The notes beneath the pieces were generated by a model, which was not told the DNA's origin, searched no databases, and saw only the letters and a program-made list of their open reading frames with translations. From Haloferula sp. BvORR071 (lineage in GTDB: Bacteria > Verrucomicrobiota > Verrucomicrobiia > Verrucomicrobiales > Akkermansiaceae): 64,000 nt of DNA. This document shows, piece after piece, positions 60,354-64,000 of the stretch. The DNA lies in the NCBI RefSeq assembly GCF_000739615.1, contig NZ_BATP01000027.1:124001-188000 (forward strand). Direction: 5' to 3'. Both the position numbers and the translations under genes were made by a program. Every line of letters begins with the position of its first letter. Within the stretch, counting starts at the first letter, position 1.

Positions 60354-60989
60354 TCACAGCGGCGCGACCTCGAGCGAAGCGCAGATGCGGTCTGCCATGG
60401 AGAAATCCAGGCAGGCCGTAGTGCGATTCGGCACCACCCAGACGTTGAGGCCAGCGGCCTTGGCGGACTTCACGCCATTCAAGGAATCCTCGATCGCAAG
60501 GCATTCACCCGCGGGCAGCTCCAAGCGGCGGATGGCTTCAAGCCAGAGGTCGGGAGCCGGCTTGATCCGCGGGGCATCCCCGCGGCAGACCACGGTCTTG
60601 AAGTACGGCATCAATCGTAGTTTCTCCAGCCAGCCATCGACCCAGAAGTGGGAAGAACTGGAGACCACCCCGATTGGAATGCCCTGAGCCTTGAGCTTCT
60701 CCAACAGGGCGACCACTCCGGGCATCGGGCCGGCCTGCTCCAGATCCCGGCGGATTTCGACTTGGCGGGCTTCATCGAGCTGGTGCCAATCGAAGCTGCG
60801 GCCGGTGAGTTCTTCCAGGTGCGTCTTCGGCGACCAGGTGTCGAAGTCCGAGCCGATGCACTGGGTGTAAGTTTCCAGCGGCAGCGGATGACCGTGCGCC
60901 AGGAACGTTCGGTGCCAGGCCTCATAGATGGCCCACTCCGTATCGACCAAGACGCCATCGAAATCGAAGAGCACGGCGGAGAAACGCAT
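60354..60989 (-). CDS. HAD hydrolase, beta-phosphoglucomutase/phosphatase-like
   Basis: A 211-residue protein of HAD subfamily IA. Motif I LFDFDGVLVDTE (Asp9, Asp11), motif II VVSSSS, motif III the Lys in RIKPAPD and motif IV AIEDSLNGVKSAKAAGL. A small helical C1 cap is inserted after motif I. Members act as sugar-phosphate phosphatases, phosphoglycolate phosphatases or phosphoglucomutases; the cap lacks any specific motif that would decide. Cytoplasmic. Converges with the DUF3472 gene. Confidence 0.85.
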   Translation of the reverse strand: MRFSAVLFDFDGVLVDTEWAIYEAWHRTFLAHGHPLPLETYTQCIGSDFDTWSPKTHLEELTGRSFDWHQLDEARQVEIRRDLEQAGPMPGVVALLEKLKAQGIPIGVVSSSSHFWVDGWLEKLRLMPYFKTVVCRGDAPRIKPAPDLWLEAIRRLELPAGECLAIEDSLNGVKSAKAAGLNVWVVPNRTTACLDFSMADRICASLEVAPL

Positions 60990-61163
60990 GCGGGGAAATG
61001 GAGCGGCGAGGGCGCGGGAGCAAGGCCGAATGGCAGGCGGATTTGTGAAATGGGGATGAAACGTAGTTCCGGGCTCGACCCGGCCCCTGAGAATCCATGA
61101 TCCTGCTCCAAAAGCTGCTGGCCCTTTTGGGCGGGAGATCGACGCAAACTATTCCGAGAAGCC

Positions 61164-61526
61164 GTGATCGTATTCGTATATATCCTCCCCTACCTCATCT
61201 TGGTGCCCTTGCTGATCGGGACCACCTGTTCGCAAAACAAGCGTGCCCGCATCGGCTTCGGCTGTGCCTTGGGCCTCGCCTGTGCCCTGATCTTCGAGGC
61301 GGCCAAGATGTTGGAGCGATTCAACTACAACATTTGGTATAGCTCCGCTACCCATTCACTAATCGGCGCTACGGTTGAGGGCTTGGAAGGCGGACGTCAG
61401 CAGGAGGTCCTCGCGGAACTGAAGAAGGTCCATGCGGAGATGAATGTGACCTATGAAAAGCGCGGGAACTATCTACAGTTGGCGAAGGATGCGAGCGAAC
61501 GCTTGAAGGCTGCCGCCACCAAATAG
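61164..61526 (+). CDS. Small membrane protein (GTG start)
   Basis: A 120-residue protein with two hydrophobic segments (about 3-20 and 30-48) and a helical, charged C-terminus (GGRQQEVLAELKKVHAEMNVT and ASERLKAAATK). No ATG lies in frame upstream before a stop, so GTG at 61164 is the probable start. A competing frame from the ATG at 61097 overlaps it and may be a short leader peptide, but it has no other support. Followed by a clean terminator hairpin. Confidence 0.5.
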   Translation: MIVFVYILPYLILVPLLIGTTCSQNKRARIGFGCALGLACALIFEAAKMLERFNYNIWYSSATHSLIGATVEGLEGGRQQEVLAELKKVHAEMNVTYEKRGNYLQLAKDASERLKAAATK

Positions 61527-61556
61527 GAATAGAGCGGTGCGTCCCGCCCGAAAAGC

Positions 61557-61588
61557 GAATCCCTGCATGCGGACACATGCAGGGATTC
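61557..61588. terminator. Bidirectional terminator, perfect 13-bp stem
   Basis: GAATCCCTGCATG (61557-61569) pairs exactly with CATGCAGGGATTC (61576-61588) around the loop CGGACA. On the minus strand GCTTTTCGG follows; on the plus strand TTCACAC. It separates the small membrane protein gene (plus) from the YHYH gene (minus). Confidence 0.85.
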
Positions 61589-61618
61589 TTCACACACCCG
61601 GCAAAGGAAACGGGGACG

Positions 61619-63334
61619 CTACTTGGTGTAGGTATTGGAAGAATTGACGGTCCGGAGGGTTTGTCCCGGCGGGGTAAAGCTGAGGATCGCGGGATAGGGC
61701 ATGCCGCTGGCCAAGGTGCTGTTGTTGAAGCTCACGGTCGCACTGCCAGTGCCCTGCGTGTAGCTGGTGATCGAAGTGGCCACGCCGCCGACGGTAATGG
61801 AGGTGACAGCATCCTGCGGCGGGATGGGCGGTGCGGTCGGGAAGCTGAAGGTGAAGCTGACCGTGCTCCCGCCACCACCACCCGGAGGCGTGTAGTTGAA
61901 GCCGTTGCTATCGAAGCTCGCGAGGGCGCTGCGGTTGATCCGGTAGAAGCGCTTGCTGTGCGAGGTCTTCGCCCCGCTGTCGGTATAGGTGAACTTGTCG
62001 CTGCCGGTAAGCGGCGTGGTGGCAAGCACCCCTCCGTCCGGAGTGTCACCGGCCTTCACCTCATACGTGCCGCCTTCGACTGCACTCCAGGTCAGGGTGA
62101 CGTCGCCGCTGTTCGGCGAGACGGCGATGACATCCGGCTCTTCCTCCTTGTTAGGGCCGCCCTTCCAGTAGCTGGTCACGGCCTCGCTGATCGAAGGCAC
62201 CGCGCCACCGCTCACGGTGCCGTAGTACTGGCGGCCGGTGGAAAAGGGAAACACCGGAGTGCCCGTGGAGGTGATGGTGAGGAAATAGGCCCAGGTACCA
62301 TCCGGATACTCCGGGGTCTTGCAGAAGCGCACGTTCTGCTCGTTCAGATCGAAGTCGACACCATGGGTAAAGCCGACATCGCCGAGGTATTCGTAGTCTT
62401 CCAGATAGTGTCCCAGGGCATAGGTGCCATTCACAGCCGGGCCATACTGGCTGGAGGTCAGGGCCGTGAGGCGGTTCTGAACCCGCTGGGACCAGGCGGG
62501 CAAGGCGGTGCGGGTAGTGATCGTACGCAGGCGGAAGCCGCTGGTCATGCGCCGGATACCCGAGGAGGGATCGTTCGGATCGCTGTAACCATAGGGGCCA
62601 TAAACCGGAAAACCATCGGCCGCCCATGCGAGGATCGGCGAGTGCTTGGCCGGCAGACCGGGCATCTCGCTGTAAACATTGGTGGCCGCATCGTAGCTAA
62701 CGTGGTCGCCCAATTGATAGCGCAGGCCTGGCGGCTGGGCATGGTAATGGTACACCTTGCCCGCTTGATGAGCGTAACCGTTGTCAAAGGTGACGGACTC
62801 GTTGTGATAGGCCTCGCGGTTCCAGATGCCGTCGCCGCTAAGGCCATTCACCGGTGTGGCGTCCTGAGCGCTGGCGTTCCGGTAGGAGAAGGAATCGCGC
62901 ATGTCGAACATCGCCACGCCGTTCACATAGTAACCGGAAGCACCGAGATCGGTGCTGGTCTTTGTCGGGGTGGCCTCCTTTGGATTGCGCGGGATGCGAT
63001 AGAGGGTCGCGGTATTCGCAGGGAAGTTCGGGAAGTCCTGGCTCTTTCCGGAATCGAGATACCATGGACCCATCACATGCCCTGCAAGGCCAGTGGTGCG
63101 GATGTAGACCCAATCGTTCGAATACGAGATCTCATTCACGCCAGCATAGGTCGGCGTGGTCTGCGCGCCCTGCCCCCGCGACCAAGTGGCGGAGGTGGTG
63201 CCCGAGCTCTGGTTGGCCGTGCTGGTGTAGACCCGGGCGTAGGCACCGCTGCGCGCGGTAAACCACGAGGAGATGTGGGGGTCTGCGTTGGCCGTCGCGA
63301 GGAAGAGAAATGAGAGGAGGGAGGCGGCTTTCAT
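61619..63334 (-). CDS. Exported YHYH-domain protein with Ig-like modules
   Basis: About 571 residues from 63334 (MKAASLLSFLFLATANA). The N-terminal part to about residue 420 is a YHYH domain: the signature YHYHAQPPGL at 195-204 is followed by ILAWAADGFPVYGPYGY and DGTWAYFLTIT. It is a cupredoxin-like or related fold, and its His residues may bind a metal. Next is the beta module seen in other exported proteins (VTLTWSAVEGGTYEV..GDTPDG ... RFYRINRS), here internal, and a final Ig/IPT-like module (VSFTFSFPTAPPIPPQDAV ... YPAILSFTPPGQTLRTV). Probably periplasmic or surface-bound. Function unknown. Confidence 0.8.
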   Translation of the reverse strand: MKAASLLSFLFLATANADPHISSWFTARSGAYARVYTSTANQSSGTTSATWSRGQGAQTTPTYAGVNEISYSNDWVYIRTTGLAGHVMGPWYLDSGKSQDFPNFPANTATLYRIPRNPKEATPTKTSTDLGASGYYVNGVAMFDMRDSFSYRNASAQDATPVNGLSGDGIWNREAYHNESVTFDNGYAHQAGKVYHYHAQPPGLRYQLGDHVSYDAATNVYSEMPGLPAKHSPILAWAADGFPVYGPYGYSDPNDPSSGIRRMTSGFRLRTITTRTALPAWSQRVQNRLTALTSSQYGPAVNGTYALGHYLEDYEYLGDVGFTHGVDFDLNEQNVRFCKTPEYPDGTWAYFLTITSTGTPVFPFSTGRQYYGTVSGGAVPSISEAVTSYWKGGPNKEEEPDVIAVSPNSGDVTLTWSAVEGGTYEVKAGDTPDGGVLATTPLTGSDKFTYTDSGAKTSHSKRFYRINRSALASFDSNGFNYTPPGGGGGSTVSFTFSFPTAPPIPPQDAVTSITVGGVATSITSYTQGTGSATVSFNNSTLASGMPYPAILSFTPPGQTLRTVNSSNTYTK

Positions 63335-63468
63335 CGGTCGGTCGTCCTGGATTTCCACGCGACCCTGCCAGCACGACGTTTGGGAATGATGTGGGGAGCG
63401 GAGAAAATCGTTAAGATTTGGTAAGGGGGGACGCGAAGGCGCGAACCTACCCCCGCAGCCAGTCATCA

Positions 63469-63592
63469 GTGGTACGTAGTCCCGCCTTCAGGCGGACGAA
63501 GCCACGCGAACTGCCGCATCTCCAGCCCCCCCCCGGGTAGGGATCCGCCCCAAGAACTGCTTCGTCCGCCTGAAGGCGGGACTACGTACCAC
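63469..63592. repeat. 34-bp perfect inverted repeat with 56-base spacer
   Basis: The arm at 63469-63502 begins GTGGTACGTAGTCCCGCC; the arm at 63559-63592 is its exact complement and ends GGGACTACGTACCAC. Each arm contains a small stem (CGCCT / AGGCG). The spacer has a run of nine C. Lies between the YHYH gene start and the cytochrome gene end; a REP-type mobile element is likely. Confidence 0.9.
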
Positions 63593-63612
63593 AGAAATCG
63601 CGACCCTATGAT

Positions 63613-64000
63613 CTACTTCGGCCCGTAGGCCGGATCACTGAGCGACTTCAAGAAAGCCACCAGCGCCTCCTGATCCTCCTTCGACAAACCCAATCCCTGA
63701 GGGTGCTTCGCCAAGTTCGGATCCAGCGTCTCGCTTGGCACAAAGCCCTCATTGTAATGCTTCACCACTTCCTCCAGCGTCGAGAAGCGACCATCGTGCA
63801 TGTACGGTGCTGTTAGACCCACGTTCCTCAAGGAGGGCGTGCTGAACTTGAAGCGATCCGTGTCCTTCCCGCTGATCGCCGCGAGGCCGAGGTCGTCCGT
63901 CAGGGCCAGACCGTTGTTATGGAAGCCGTGATCGGTGAACAGCGCTCCGCCGTGGCAGTGGAAACAGTCCGCACCGCGCTTGCCGAAACGCGGCTCCGAT
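63613..64000 (-). CDS. Di-heme cytochrome c peroxidase family (MauG/CCP), 5' part outside window
   Basis: The C-terminal part only: the gene runs off the right edge of the window, where translation continues upstream of 63832. Reading in from the edge gives CFHCH, a heme c motif, then FTDHGFHNNGLALTD, the usual loop of the peroxidase's second heme domain. It ends FSTPSLRNVGLTAPYMHDGRF (TPSLRNV and PYMHDGRF being family hallmarks) and TLEEVVKHYNEG. Members reduce hydrogen peroxide or oxidise protein residues in the periplasm. The TAG stop is at 63613-63615. Confidence 0.85.
   Translation of the reverse strand, partial: SEPRFGKRGADCFHCHGGALFTDHGFHNNGLALTDDLGLAAISGKDTDRFKFSTPSLRNVGLTAPYMHDGRFSTLEEVVKHYNEGFVPSETLDPNLAKHPQGLGLSKEDQEALVAFLKSLSDPAYGPK

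Noticed and set aside
61097..61342. Small frame overlapping the start of the 61164 gene
   Set aside because: It has an ATG but no domain, and its 3' two thirds overlap a better membrane-protein frame; a short leader peptide cannot be excluded.
1..64000. A type VI secretion system
   Set aside because: Only Hcp proteins are present; no sheath, baseplate, spike or ClpV gene was found, and the Hcp proteins have signal peptides.
1..64000. CRISPR array, prophage, integrase or IS transposase
   Set aside because: No repeat-spacer pattern and no such protein motifs were seen.
1..64000. tRNA or rRNA genes
   Set aside because: No T-loop plus acceptor-stem arrangement or rRNA-like stretch was noticed by eye; a tRNAscan run would be decisive.

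Overview
The window reads as chromosomal DNA of a high-G+C, free-living member of the Verrucomicrobiae, most like the Luteolibacter/Haloferula/Verrucomicrobium group. The clues are a PVC-type heme-binding CxxCH protein beside a DUF1080 protein, many Sec-exported proteins with thrombospondin type 3 (TSP3) calcium repeats and a shared C-terminal beta module ending in FYR(V/L), a large M60 peptidase, Hcp proteins that carry signal peptides, a YHYH-domain protein, and REP-like palindromes in many intergenic gaps. The taxonomic call is inference from gene content; no rRNA or tRNA gene was seen.

Layout. 1-9 kb: trypsin-like protease, dienelactone hydrolase, a three-gene operon (exported Hcp, Hcp-TSP3 fusion, methyltransferase), BenE transporter and an NHL-repeat protein with a 13-copy 9-bp repeat at its 5' end. 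9-19 kb: serine deaminase, DUF6515 lipoprotein, M48 protease, a likely small RNA with promoter and terminator, YkgJ and DUF1080 genes, the 1070-residue SGNH/propeller/cytochrome protein and a NagD-like phosphatase. 19-24 kb: a double RlaP-type nucleotidyltransferase, a PH-like membrane protein, a Coq4-like protein, a REP cluster, an orphan antitoxin and rlmN. 24-32 kb, all minus strand: five membrane cistrons coupled mostly by 4-nt overlaps, a Nudix hydrolase with a phosphoesterase, and an ABC-2 exporter with a helical-repeat protein. 32-39 kb: lipoprotein, Ycf46-like AAA ATPase, DUF1826-like protein, large membrane protein, 3D-domain lipoprotein and endonuclease III. 39-50 kb: exported adhesin-like TSP3/LamG protein, ruvX, the 1647-residue M60 peptidase, a helical-repeat protein and a DEAD-box helicase. 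50-64 kb: TSP3 protein plus a second exported Hcp, acetyltransferase, TPR protein, a metzincin-like protein, several small membrane proteins, truA, a lipoprotein with a pilin-like tail, a membrane sensor, a DUF3472 protein, HAD hydrolase, YHYH protein and the 3' part of a cytochrome c peroxidase.

How it fits together. Housekeeping functions (rlmN, truA, ruvX, nth, sdaA, helicase, Nudix) are scattered among genes for the cell surface and secretome. No phage, IS transposase, CRISPR array or recognisable defence island was seen. The strongest candidates for undescribed biology are the two loci encoding Sec-exported Hcp proteins next to TSP3 proteins with no type VI secretion gene nearby, the shared FYR(V/L) module, a frame-independent CTGTTAGA octamer, the small RNA at 13.6 kb and the tandem nucleotidyltransferase fusion.
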